A stretch of 64,000 nucleotides of DNA from SIG565 sp045590755 (GCA_045590755.1 JAZNRP010000020.1:1-64000), one strand, 5' to 3'. Counted from the stretch's first letter, positions 18,085-25,946 are shown. Numbers and translations are program-made. The notes: generated by a model from the sequence alone, not told the origin.

Positions 18085-18654
18085 ATGGAACAAATCGTTA
18101 AAGATGCAAATGGACTCAATAATGAAGAGCTTGTGTCTTTAATCAATTCTGGTAACAATGAATATTTACAGGTCTTGTTTAAGCGTTTTGATACCGTTTT
18201 ACACACCAAAGCACTTAAGTTTTCATCAAACACTGATTTTGATGACCTTATTCAAGAAGGGTTAATAGCTCTTTTCTCAGCAACAAAGGTTTACAATTCC
18301 GCACTTTCATCTTTTTCAACATTCGCTTCAATTTGTATTGAGCGTGCAATGTGCGACCATTTCCGTAAAATGACTGCAAAGCGGCAAATTCCCGAAGACC
18401 AATTAATTTATTTTGATGATATTAACAGTCTGTCGGCTTCCGCCACACCTGAGTCAAATTTTATTGAAAAAGAAGAATGTGCTTATTTAACAGAAAGAAT
18501 TAAAGCAATTCTTTCGAATACTGAGTATAAAATTATGTTGGCATATTTATCAGGGGATTCTTATGAAAAAATAGCCAATAATTTGAGTTGCTCGGTAAAA
18601 ACAGTTAACAATGCAATGTTTCGCGCACGAAACAAAATTAAAACATTGCATTAA
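18085..18654 (+). CDS. SigH-like RNA polymerase sigma factor
   Basis: A 189-residue sigma-70 family protein of the short SigH (Spo0H) type, with region 2 (DDLIQEGLIALFSATKVY and LSSFSTFASICIERAM, residues ~50-95) and region 4 (YLSGDSYEKIANNLSCSVKTV near residue 155). These segments match SigH (LSSFRAF-type and YLDGRSYQEIA-type motifs), which in Bacillus and Clostridium drives early sporulation genes. Sequence divergence leaves room for another alternative sigma factor. No anti-sigma gene is adjacent. It is followed 7 nt later by the tRNA-like element that precedes the zinc-ribbon gene. Confidence 0.75.
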   Translation: MEQIVKDANGLNNEELVSLINSGNNEYLQVLFKRFDTVLHTKALKFSSNTDFDDLIQEGLIALFSATKVYNSALSSFSTFASICIERAMCDHFRKMTAKRQIPEDQLIYFDDINSLSASATPESNFIEKEECAYLTERIKAILSNTEYKIMLAYLSGDSYEKIANNLSCSVKTVNNAMFRARNKIKTLH

Positions 18655-18661
18655 TATATTT

Positions 18662-18726
18662 GCCCTTTGTAGCTTAATAGAAGAGCGTTGTTTCCAAAGG
18701 TGACGGTGCAAGTCCGTCCTGGGCTA
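18662..18726 (+). ncRNA. tRNA-like structured element (degenerate tRNA or RNA leader)
   Basis: The stretch reads like a shortened tRNA: GCCC/GGGC ends (18662-18665 with 18721-18724), TA then a D-arm-like GCTT/GAGC hairpin (18672-18675 with 18683-18686), TTCCAAA resembling an anticodon loop, and a perfect T-arm-like hairpin GACGG/CCGTC (18702-18706 with 18714-18718) with loop TGCAAGT. However, no normal anticodon stem forms, the acceptor has only 4 pairs, CCA is not encoded and the length is about 10 nt short. An alternative helix, CCTTTG/CAAAGG (18664-18669 with 18695-18700), fits as well. It ends 27 nt before the zinc-ribbon start codon, so it may be a regulatory leader. Confidence 0.35.
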
Positions 18727-18753
18727 AAAACCAAATCAAGAGAGGTAAAAAAG

Positions 18754-19041
18754 ATGTTTGAAGACAAGACATTGGTGTGCAAGGACTGCGGAGAAGAATT
18801 CGTATTCACTGCAAGAGAGCAGGAATTCTATGAATCCAAAGGCTTCGTAAACGAACCCCAGCGTTGCAAACCCTGCCGTGACAAACGCAAGAATGCCGGC
18901 AAAGCTCCCCGCGAGTATCATGAAACTGTATGCAGTGCATGCGGTGGCGCTGCTAGGGTTCCGTTCATCCCGCGTGATGACCGTCCTGTATACTGCAGCG
19001 ATTGCTTTGCGAAAATGAAAGAAAGTTCTGACGCCGAATAA
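18754..19041 (+). CDS. Zinc-ribbon domain protein (CxxC-type)
   Basis: A 95-residue protein with two zinc-binding halves. The N-terminal half has CKDCGEEF, then CKPCRDKR near residue 45; the C-terminal half has CSACGG and CSDCF separated by a RVPFIPRDDRPVY-type spacer. Two CxxC pairs per half give two likely Zn sites. This family of small zinc-ribbon proteins is widespread in Clostridia; its function is not known. ATG at 18754 is chosen for its SD (GAGAGG, 8-9 nt). Codons are more GC-rich (GCC, TGC, CGC) than in neighbours, suggesting high expression. The structured RNA just upstream and a terminator just downstream make it a compact unit. Confidence 0.8.
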   Translation: MFEDKTLVCKDCGEEFVFTAREQEFYESKGFVNEPQRCKPCRDKRKNAGKAPREYHETVCSACGGAARVPFIPRDDRPVYCSDCFAKMKESSDAE

Positions 19042-19063
19042 TAGTCGTGCTTTGAATGTTTCT

Positions 19064-19090
19064 ACCACCCATTTTTATGGGTGGTTTTTT
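19064..19090 (+). terminator. Terminator after the zinc-ribbon gene
   Basis: A 9-bp stem (19064-19072 with 19077-19085) followed by six T. Confidence 0.85.
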
Positions 19091-19163
19091 CAATATTAAC
19101 ATTTTATTAATACTATACAAGTTTTTTTGTAGTAAAATAGCTTTACATGGAGGTGTATCATTT

Positions 19164-19850
19164 ATGACCGAAGCCAAAATTTTGATAGTTGATGATGATA
19201 TAAATATTTGCGAATTGCTAAAGCTATATCTTGAGAAAAACGGTTTTTCCACATTAATTGCAAACGACGGTATGTCAGCATTATCTGTTTTTAAGGAAAA
19301 GGAGCCTGATTTGGTGCTTCTTGATATTATGTTGCCCCGTCTTGATGGTTGGCAGGTCTGCCGTGAAATCCGTAAATTCAGCGAAACCCCTATAATAATG
19401 CTAACTGCAAAAGGGGAGACCTTTGACAAGGTTTTAGGGCTTGAGCTTGGTGCAGACGATTATATAACAAAGCCCTTTGAAACTAAGGAAGTTATTGCGC
19501 GGATAAAAGCAGTATTGCGGCGTATAAAACAACAAAATCAAGATAATGACAAAATTGCAAAATTTGATAAGCTTACCATAAATCTTACTAATTACGAGCT
19601 TATAGTTGATAAAAAAACGGTTGATACGCCACCAAAAGAGCTTGAATTAATTTATCATCTAGCAAGCAATCCCAACCGCGTTTTTACGCGCGACCAATTG
19701 CTTGATGAGGTTTGGGGATTTGATTATTACGGCGACTCACGAACGGTTGATGTCCATGTTAAGCGTCTCAGGGAGAAGCTTGAAGGGATTTCTGATAAAT
19801 GGGCGCTTAAAACCGTGTGGGGTGTAGGCTATAAATTTGAAGTGAAATAA
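19164..19850 (+). CDS. OmpR/PhoB-family response regulator
   Basis: A 228-residue DNA-binding response regulator. The receiver domain (residues ~4-118) has the acidic pair D10-D11, phosphoacceptor D54 (LVLLDIMLP), T in MLTAKGE and the conserved lysine in ITKPFE. The C-terminal winged helix (~130-228) contains TPPKELELIYHLASNPNRVF and the DVHVKRLREKLE recognition region. ATG at 19164 follows GGAGGTG. It is coupled to a sensor kinase and an HtrA protease in one operon, which points to envelope-stress sensing, as for CssRS-HtrA in Bacillus; that is inference. Confidence 0.92.
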   Translation: MTEAKILIVDDDINICELLKLYLEKNGFSTLIANDGMSALSVFKEKEPDLVLLDIMLPRLDGWQVCREIRKFSETPIIMLTAKGETFDKVLGLELGADDYITKPFETKEVIARIKAVLRRIKQQNQDNDKIAKFDKLTINLTNYELIVDKKTVDTPPKELELIYHLASNPNRVFTRDQLLDEVWGFDYYGDSRTVDVHVKRLREKLEGISDKWALKTVWGVGYKFEVK

Positions 19851-19854
19851 CGCT

Positions 19855-21300
19855 ATGAAATCAAAATTATTTAATAAGTACTTTTTAACGGTTTCAGTAA
19901 TTATTATTGTAAGTTTTGCTACTGTTCTGGCAATTTTAAGCTTTGTAATTTCCAATTATTTTTCCAAGGAAAAATACGAGTTGCTTAAAGATAACTGTGT
20001 TTCAATAGGCGAAATAGCTTCTGTAGATATAACTTCCAGTAATTTTAAAAGAAACATATATAACATAATCCGTGTGCAGAATAATGTATCGGACATCGAC
20101 ATATTTATAAGCGACACGGAAGGAAATATAGTTCTATGCGGTTGTGACGGATATCTGATGGATGAGAAATGTATTCATCGCTCTAAACAGGTTTCAAACG
20201 AGATTTTATCAAAGGCCAAAAATAATAAATTCTTTGAAATCGGTACTGTTGACGGTGTATATCACGAAAATCATTACTCGGTCGGTATACCGATTTTAAG
20301 TGGAGATAATAAGATAATTGCTTATGTTTTTTCTGCAACATCTACCGAATCTCTTAAAAATCTTTTAACGACCCTTCGTAATTTTTCACTTTTTTCAGCA
20401 ATTGTTCCGATTTTTGCCGCCTTTACCTTGTTATATTCGCTCACATACCGTTTTTCAAAACCGCTTAAAAGTATGTCGGAAGCCGCAAAAAGAATGGCTA
20501 AGGGCGATTTTTCGCACAGAATACCGGTTATTAGTGACGATGAAATAGGGGAGTTGTCAGTATCATTTAACAATATGACCGATTCCTTGGCAAAGCTTGA
20601 AAAAATGCGTCGCAGTTTTATAGGAAATGTCTCCCACGAATTGCGCACCCCTATGACTACAATAGCGGGATTTATCGACGGAATAATTGACGGCACAATT
20701 GAAGAAGACAAAAGAGAATACTACTTGAATATTGTAAGCCGAGAAATCAAGCGTTTGTCCCGCGTTGTTGAATCAATGCTTAATTTAGCAGAGCTTGAAT
20801 CAGGCGAAATGCGCATTAAACCTACAAGCTTTAATATTTCGGAGTGTCTGGTTACCATTCTGCTCAACCGCGAACAGATTGTTGAAGAAAAAAACATTAA
20901 TATTATCGGCCTTGACCAGATAGAACCCATTACAATTTATGCCGATTACGATTTAATTTATCAAGCTGTTTATAATCTTGTTGACAATGCCGTTAAATTT
21001 ACAAATCCGGGCGGTAGCATTGCTTTCAAGATGATTAAAACAAAAAAAGATGTTCAGTTTATGATTAAAAACACGGGGCCCGGTATACCTAAGGACTCCT
21101 TACAGCATATATTTGAAAGATTCTATAAAGGCGATAAATCCCGCTCTGCAGATGTTGAAAGCACCGGCATCGGTCTTTTTATTGTTAAAAAAATTATTGA
21201 TATTCACGGTGGAAAAATCATTGCAGACAGTAAAGAAAACGAGTATACTGTATTTAAGATTATGTTGCCGATAAAGTTGGAGGAAATATTTAATGGATGA
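19855..21300 (+). CDS. Sensor histidine kinase (HAMP-HisKA-HATPase)
   Basis: A 481-residue membrane sensor kinase. TM1 is at residues ~10-35, an extracellular domain of ~140 residues contains CGCDGY and C106, and TM2 is at ~176-198. HAMP follows to ~250. The HisKA phosphoacceptor is H261 in NVSHELRTPMTTIAG, and the ATPase domain has the N-box DNAVKFT, the G1 box NTGPGIP and the G2 box STGIGLFIVK. It starts 4 nt after its response regulator, and its stop overlaps the htrA-like gene by 8 nt. The signal is unknown; the protease neighbour suggests misfolded secreted proteins. Confidence 0.92.
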   Translation: MKSKLFNKYFLTVSVIIIVSFATVLAILSFVISNYFSKEKYELLKDNCVSIGEIASVDITSSNFKRNIYNIIRVQNNVSDIDIFISDTEGNIVLCGCDGYLMDEKCIHRSKQVSNEILSKAKNNKFFEIGTVDGVYHENHYSVGIPILSGDNKIIAYVFSATSTESLKNLLTTLRNFSLFSAIVPIFAAFTLLYSLTYRFSKPLKSMSEAAKRMAKGDFSHRIPVISDDEIGELSVSFNNMTDSLAKLEKMRRSFIGNVSHELRTPMTTIAGFIDGIIDGTIEEDKREYYLNIVSREIKRLSRVVESMLNLAELESGEMRIKPTSFNISECLVTILLNREQIVEEKNINIIGLDQIEPITIYADYDLIYQAVYNLVDNAVKFTNPGGSIAFKMIKTKKDVQFMIKNTGPGIPKDSLQHIFERFYKGDKSRSADVESTGIGLFIVKKIIDIHGGKIIADSKENEYTVFKIMLPIKLEEIFNG

Positions 21301-22630
21301 TAACAAATTTGAAAATGATATTTTCGAAGATAACAACGAGCCTGCCACTACAGTGGATGACCTTTTTGAAGAAATTTTAGAAGATGAATCTACTGAGCAG
21401 ACTATAGAGGAATTAACCGATGATTCTGATTTTATATTAGAAGATACATTTGAAGTTGAAGAGGTTTCTACTGAAGTCCCGATTACTGTTAAAGAATTAG
21501 AAATTGAAGACAAAAAGCAAAAAAACAAAGGATTAAAAGCCTTTATTGCAATTTTGTGTTTCTTATTAGCAATAAGCATTGCCGCCTGTGCAGGCTATAT
21601 TGTGGGTTCAAGCAATAAAAAAAATTCTTCAAACGGTATTACTCTCGAATCAAAGCCCGATATCGCAGATAAAATGTCTATAGAAGAAGTTTATAATTTT
21701 GTTAATCCGTCTGTTGTAGGCATTACAGTTTATAATTCCGAAGGTGTAAAGGGTTATGCAAGCGGCGTTGTATATTCAGAAGACGGGCTTATTATCACAA
21801 ACGACCACATTTATGAAGACATTCCCGATGCAAAATTTAAAATCCACGATTACGACGGCAACGCCTATGATGCAAGATATGTTGCAGGTGATACCCGAAG
21901 CGATTTGGCGGTTCTGAAAATTAACAGTGACGGTTTTTTTGCCGCGTCGTTCGGTAATTCTGATGAAATTAATTTCGGCGAAGCGGTAGTCGCTATCGGC
22001 AGACCCAGCAGTCCTACCGATAATTCTTCAATTACAAGCGGTATTGTTTCATATCCTAATCGCCGAGTAACTAATTCTACTAACTATTCATCCAGACTGA
22101 TACAAACCGATTCTGCCATTAATCCAGGTAGTTCGGGCGGCGCACTGGTCAATATGTACGGCCAGGTAATAGGAATTACTTCCTCAAAGCTTGTCGGCGA
22201 CTCGTATGAGGGTGTAGGCTATGCAATTCCCACCGCAACCGTTAAAAAAATTGTTGAATCATTAGTTGAAAACGGTAAGGTTGTTAACCGTGCGCGTCTT
22301 GGCTTTACCTATCAGGAAGTAACCGCAGTTTCAGTAGACGAAAATGAAGTTTCTTATGGGCTTCGGGTAGTGTCTGTATCTGAAGACAGTGATATGTTCG
22401 GTAAAGTTTTTGCAGGGGACATTATTACTACTGTTAATGGCAAAAAAATTATTACAGACGACATACTGATTGACCTGCTTGAAACCGTTCTACCGGGTGA
22501 CACACTCACTCTTGAAATTTTGAATAAATCGGGAGATACCAAGCAAATTCGAGTAAAGGTTTTACAAGATACCGGTACATCAAGCTATACAACTTCAGAA
22601 GAAGATTTACCACTGCTTCCGAAACCATAA
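21293..22630 (+). CDS. HtrA/DegP-like membrane serine protease with PDZ domain
   Basis: A 445-residue membrane-anchored protease. The first ~75 residues are strongly acidic and cytoplasmic, followed by one TM helix (~83-105) and an extracellular trypsin-like domain with catalytic H172 (ITNDHIYED), D204 (TRSDLAVLKI) and S281 (INPGSSGGALVN). A C-terminal PDZ domain covers ~335-425. The family degrades or refolds damaged exported proteins. The catalytic triad is complete; the usual GNSGG is GSSGG here. It overlaps the sensor kinase gene, so all three genes form one transcription unit, ending in a terminator. Confidence 0.92.
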   Translation: MDDNKFENDIFEDNNEPATTVDDLFEEILEDESTEQTIEELTDDSDFILEDTFEVEEVSTEVPITVKELEIEDKKQKNKGLKAFIAILCFLLAISIAACAGYIVGSSNKKNSSNGITLESKPDIADKMSIEEVYNFVNPSVVGITVYNSEGVKGYASGVVYSEDGLIITNDHIYEDIPDAKFKIHDYDGNAYDARYVAGDTRSDLAVLKINSDGFFAASFGNSDEINFGEAVVAIGRPSSPTDNSSITSGIVSYPNRRVTNSTNYSSRLIQTDSAINPGSSGGALVNMYGQVIGITSSKLVGDSYEGVGYAIPTATVKKIVESLVENGKVVNRARLGFTYQEVTAVSVDENEVSYGLRVVSVSEDSDMFGKVFAGDIITTVNGKKIITDDILIDLLETVLPGDTLTLEILNKSGDTKQIRVKVLQDTGTSSYTTSEEDLPLLPKP

Positions 22631-22632
22631 AT

Positions 22633-22665
22633 AAAAAATCCGTACAAATTTTGTACGGATTTTTT
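22633..22665 (+). terminator. Terminator after the htrA-like gene
   Basis: A 15-bp stem (22633-22647 with 22651-22665) ending in a T-run. Confidence 0.85.
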
Positions 22666-22667
22666 AT

Positions 22668-22700
22668 TTGACAAATTTCTCTCTTTATGTGTTGTATAAT
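22668..22700 (+). promoter_or_regulatory. spoIIG promoter with long spacer (Spo0A-type)
   Basis: TTGACA (22668-22673) and TATAAT (22695-22700) are both perfect SigA hexamers but are 21 bp apart. The Bacillus subtilis spoIIG promoter has the same peculiarity (22 bp) and needs Spo0A~P bound over the -35 region. TTTGACA here differs at one base from the inverted 0A box TTCGACA. Established for Bacillus; inferred here. Confidence 0.6.
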
Positions 22701-22719
22701 GCATATCGGGGGGAGCAGT

Positions 22720-23553
22720 ATGACCGTATATGTTGATGTTTTAATTGTGGTAAATATCTTTATCAATTTCATTCTACTGCTACTTACCGCAAGGTTTAAT
22801 GCACAGGAATATAAAACGGTGCGCTTACTTTTGGGAGCTTCTGTTGGCGGTATCTGTTCGCTTGTAATTTTACTACCGATTTCTAACGCTTTTATTAATA
22901 TTTTAATTAAATTATTAACCGCCATAATAATGATTTTATTCTCATTTAGTTTTGTGAAAATTAAGATTTTTTTAAGAAATGTATTTATACTTTTTGCTCT
23001 TACCTACATATTCGCAGGAATAATGTTAAGTATTTGGTATTTATTTAAACCGAATAAAATTCTTGTTAATAATTCCACAGTATATTTTGATATATCTGTA
23101 ACTTACTTAATTTTGCTTACTGCAATCATTTATTTAATTATAACGATAACGAACTCACTTTTAAAAAAAGAAGCTTTAAACGCCAAAAAATGCAAAATCA
23201 GGCTAACACTTCAGGAAAACACTATAACGCTTAATGGTATAATTGATACCGGTAACTCTTTAAAGGATTTGTTTGGTGATAGGGAAACGGTAACGGTATC
23301 AGAAAAGGAAATAATAAAAATTTGTAATGGTAAAAAAATAATAGAAAAATACCCCGAAAGGTACAGAATTTTACCCTGTAAATCAGTTACAGGAGAGTCC
23401 CTACTTGAAGGAATTCGTTGTGATAATATGGAAATTGAACTGGAAGGAAAGCGTTTTAATTTTAAAAATCCTGTTGCGGTTATATCAAAGTCTGATTTCA
23501 GCGATAATTTTAATGCGATTTTAAATTCGGAAATTCTTACGAAAATGAGGTAA
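22720..23553 (+). CDS. spoIIGA: Sigma-E processing peptidase SpoIIGA
   Basis: A 277-residue membrane aspartic protease that cleaves the pro-sequence from SigE in the mother cell once SpoIIR signals from the forespore. About five N-terminal TM helices span residues ~3-150. The cytosolic C-terminal half carries the catalytic motif IIDTGNSLKD, typical of SpoIIGA. ATG at 22720 has GGGGGGAG 5 nt upstream; earlier in-frame ATGs lie in or next to the promoter. It sits directly before sigE, as in all spoIIG operons. Confidence 0.93.
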   Translation: MTVYVDVLIVVNIFINFILLLLTARFNAQEYKTVRLLLGASVGGICSLVILLPISNAFINILIKLLTAIIMILFSFSFVKIKIFLRNVFILFALTYIFAGIMLSIWYLFKPNKILVNNSTVYFDISVTYLILLTAIIYLIITITNSLLKKEALNAKKCKIRLTLQENTITLNGIIDTGNSLKDLFGDRETVTVSEKEIIKICNGKKIIEKYPERYRILPCKSVTGESLLEGIRCDNMEIELEGKRFNFKNPVAVISKSDFSDNFNAILNSEILTKMR

Positions 23554-23559
23554 ATAAAG

Positions 23560-24267
23560 GTGTTTAATTCAGTAAAAAATTTCTTTGTAAAAATATTTTA
23601 TAAATTAGGCTTAATAAAAAGCTGTTACTACATAAACGGTCCGCAGACATTACCGCCGCCGTTAAGCGCCGCAGAAGAGCAAGAACTGCTTACACAGTTT
23701 ACCGACAATACAGAATTTGTAAAGGAAAAATTAATAGTACACAATTTACGGCTTGTGGTTTATATTGCGCGAAAATTCGATTCAAACACAACAAATGTCG
23801 AAGATTTGATTTCAATAGGGACTATAGGACTCATTAAAGCGGTTAATACATTTTGTCCCGAAAAAAACATAAAGCTCGCTACATATGCTTCCCGCTGTAT
23901 AGAAAATGAAATTTTAATGCACCTAAGAAAAAACGCTTCACAAAAATCCGAAATTTCGCTTGACGAGCCTTTAAATATCGACTGGGACGGAAATGAATTA
24001 TTGCTTTCTGATGTCTTAGGCAGCGAAGAAGACGAAATTTGCAAGGGTATCGAGCAGGAAGATGAGAAAAATCTTTTATCATCCCTTGTAAAACAATTGA
24101 TACCGCGTGAAAAACAAATTGTAGAAATGCGTTTCGGTCTGAATGGCAGATGCGAATTAACACAAAAACAGGTAGCAGACCTATTAGGTATTTCTCAGTC
24201 GTATATATCTCGGCTTGAAAAACGAATTATTGATAAATTAAAAAGACAGATTGAAAAAATAACATAG
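23560..24267 (+). CDS. sigE: RNA polymerase sporulation sigma factor SigE
   Basis: A 235-residue mother-cell sigma factor. The first ~22 residues form a basic/hydrophobic pro-sequence (FVKIFYKLGLIKS) that ends before CYYINGPQTLPPPLS, the position where Bacillus pro-SigE is cleaved. Region 2 contains LRLVVYIARKFD and ISIGTIGLIKAVNTF. Region 4 contains PREKQIVEMRFGL and TQKQVADLLGISQSYISRLEKR. Start is GTG at 23560. Unlike Bacillus and many Clostridium, sigG does not follow; a terminator and the convergent mgtE gene come next. Confidence 0.94.
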   Translation: MFNSVKNFFVKIFYKLGLIKSCYYINGPQTLPPPLSAAEEQELLTQFTDNTEFVKEKLIVHNLRLVVYIARKFDSNTTNVEDLISIGTIGLIKAVNTFCPEKNIKLATYASRCIENEILMHLRKNASQKSEISLDEPLNIDWDGNELLLSDVLGSEEDEICKGIEQEDEKNLLSSLVKQLIPREKQIVEMRFGLNGRCELTQKQVADLLGISQSYISRLEKRIIDKLKRQIEKIT

Positions 24268-24296
24268 AGAGCACTAAATTTTAGTGCTCTCTATGT
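24262..24296. terminator. Bidirectional hairpin between sigE and mgtE
   Basis: A 17-bp near-perfect palindrome (24262-24278 with 24280-24296), A-rich on one side and T-rich at the other, overlapping the sigE stop codon. Confidence 0.75.
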
Positions 24297-24298
24297 CT

Positions 24299-25663
24299 TT
24301 AAATACCAAGTAAAATAGTCGCCATTCCGAAATATATTACCAAAACAATAATATCTACGGCGGTAGTAATAATCGGACTTGCCATAACCGCGGGGTCAAG
24401 GCCGATTTTGTTTGCAAAAAGCGGCAAAAAAGAACCTATACATTTTGCAACAATTACTGTCAGTAAAATCGTCAGACTTACAATTAAATTATCGATTACG
24501 GTTGCAGTGCTGCCAAACAACGCAATATCAATAAACCAAATTTTAAAGAAGTTCACAACCGCTAAAATCAAGCCGCAAAAGAATGCCACACGAGTTTCCT
24601 TCCAAATCACCTTAATTACATCTTTGAAGCTTACTTCACCTAAGGAAATCGCGCGTATAATTGTGGCAGACGATTGTCCGCCAGAATTTCCCGCCGTTCC
24701 CATAAGCATGGGAATAAAAGCGATAAGAGCAGGGAAGAGCGTAAGCTTTGTTTCGTAGCTTGAAATAATTAGGCTTGTAAAGGTCCCCGATATCATTAGT
24801 AAAATCAGCCAGGGGAAACGAACCTTAAAGGTCTCAAAAACACCTGTCTTAAAATATGTTTTATCGGTTGGCACGATAGCCGCCATTTTTGCAATATCTT
24901 CGGTGGTTTCTTCTTCAATTACCTCAAGAACATCATCAACCGTTACAATACCAACCAAGCGTTTTTCGGTATCAACCACAGGCATTGCAAGAAGACCGTA
25001 CTTGTTAAATGAATGAGCCACTTTTTCTCGGTCTTCATCGGTAGTAACAAATAGGGGATTAGCATCCATTATATCGGTGATTTTTTCATCTTTATCAGCA
25101 ATAACGATGCTTCTAAGTGAAACGGTGCCTATTAAAACACGGCCTTTTTGTGTAACATAACAGGTATTAACAGTTTCTTTATCAATTCCCGTTTTTTTGA
25201 TGTGATTTATTGCTTCTTCTACGGTAATGTCGCATTTTAAATCAACAAATTCGGTAGTCATTAAACTACCTGCGCTGTCATCAGGATATTTTAATAATTC
25301 ATTAATATCCTTACGCATTTCAGGGTTTGCTTGCTTTAAAATACGCTTTACCACATTTGCAGGCATTTCTTCGATTATATCAACCGCATCATCGGCATAT
25401 AATTCGCTTACAACCTGCTTTAGTTCCTTATCAGAAAAGCCTTTAATCAGGTATTCCTGTAAGTCACTGTCAATTTCTACAAAGGTGTCTGCTGCCAATT
25501 CTTTTGGCAACAGACGGAAAATTTTAAGTCTGTGTTCGGCGGGTAACTCCTCAAACAATGAAGCGATATCAACGCCATTCATAGTTAAAAGAATTTGCTT
25601 GGCTTTACCAAACTTTTTTTCTTCTACTAGATTTAAAATTTCATCAAAAATTAAGTTTTCCAT
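24299..25663 (-). CDS. mgtE: Magnesium transporter MgtE
   Basis: A 454-residue Mg2+ channel/transporter. The N-terminal cytosolic MgtE_N domain (residues ~15-125, ASLFEELPAEHRLKIFRLLP) is followed by a CBS-domain pair (~135-255, with SAGSLMTTEFVDL and GIVTVDDVLEVIEEE) that closes the pore at high Mg2+. Five C-terminal TM helices include the signature PMLMGTAGNSGGQSSATIIR near residue 330. Length is typical. The promoter lies ~165 nt upstream, leaving a long leader with a 26-codon ORF, so expression may be controlled by translation of the leader. Confidence 0.94.
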   Translation of the reverse strand: MENLIFDEILNLVEEKKFGKAKQILLTMNGVDIASLFEELPAEHRLKIFRLLPKELAADTFVEIDSDLQEYLIKGFSDKELKQVVSELYADDAVDIIEEMPANVVKRILKQANPEMRKDINELLKYPDDSAGSLMTTEFVDLKCDITVEEAINHIKKTGIDKETVNTCYVTQKGRVLIGTVSLRSIVIADKDEKITDIMDANPLFVTTDEDREKVAHSFNKYGLLAMPVVDTEKRLVGIVTVDDVLEVIEEETTEDIAKMAAIVPTDKTYFKTGVFETFKVRFPWLILLMISGTFTSLIISSYETKLTLFPALIAFIPMLMGTAGNSGGQSSATIIRAISLGEVSFKDVIKVIWKETRVAFFCGLILAVVNFFKIWFIDIALFGSTATVIDNLIVSLTILLTVIVAKCIGSFLPLFANKIGLDPAVMASPIITTAVDIIVLVIYFGMATILLGI

Positions 25664-25717
25664 TAGTCTTTCCTCCTTCTTGAATAAAACGAATTGGAGT
25701 AAGACACATTAAGGCGT

Positions 25718-25798
25718 TTATTTGCTAGACGCAGAAAATGCGACTAAAAAATAAAAACATCGCCCCAAAGGTGTGCCATTACCGGAATCCGCGTCCAT
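25718..25798 (-). CDS. 26-codon leader ORF before mgtE (putative leader peptide)
   Basis: An ATG at 25798 with a well-placed SD (AGGTG, 6 nt) opens a 26-residue ORF ending at TAA (25718), 54 nt upstream of mgtE and inside its transcript. The peptide starts MDADSGNGTPLGRC, then becomes hydrophobic (FYFLVAF) and ends ASSK. The acidic opening and TPLxR segment recall the Salmonella MgtL leader peptide (MEPDPTPLPRR), whose translation controls a Mg2+ transporter. GACGC at the start of the ORF can pair with GCGTC near its end, so ribosome position would change the RNA fold. Existence rests on the ribosome site and position; function is inferred. Confidence 0.5.
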   Translation of the reverse strand: MDADSGNGTPLGRCFYFLVAFSASSK

Positions 25799-25828
25799 AA
25801 AATTCACCTCACAAAAAACATTTCTTTC

Positions 25829-25857
25829 ATTCTAACACACAAACTTTACAAAATCAA
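25829..25857 (-). promoter_or_regulatory. SigA-type promoter for mgtE leader
   Basis: On the minus strand TTGATT (25852-25857), a 17-bp spacer and TAGAAT (25829-25834). It gives a leader of about 160 nt. Confidence 0.6.
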
Positions 25858-25876
25858 TATATATTATATTATAATA

Positions 25877-25905
25877 TTGACAGTTTTAATAATTTATGTT
25901 AATAT
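25877..25905 (+). promoter_or_regulatory. SigA-type promoter for lysC-lysA
   Basis: TTGACA (25877-25882), a 17-bp spacer and TAATAT (25900-25905). The leader is only ~35 nt, too short for a lysine riboswitch. Confidence 0.55.
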
Positions 25906-25946
25906 TTTAACCGATTAGATTTATTTTTACCTTTGGGGGTATTTTT

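Noticed and set aside
18662..18726. Functional tRNA-Trp or tRNA-Gly
   Set aside because: TTCCAAA looks like an anticodon loop, but no stem flanks it, the acceptor is too short and CCA is absent.
25664..25830. M-box (ykoK) Mg2+ riboswitch before mgtE
   Set aside because: The conserved GTTAGGTGAGGCTCC and GACGCCAATGGGT core segments are not present; a leader ORF is the better-supported feature.
25883..25946. Lysine riboswitch before lysC
   Set aside because: The leader is only about 35 nt from the predicted start, far shorter than the ~180-nt lysine aptamer.
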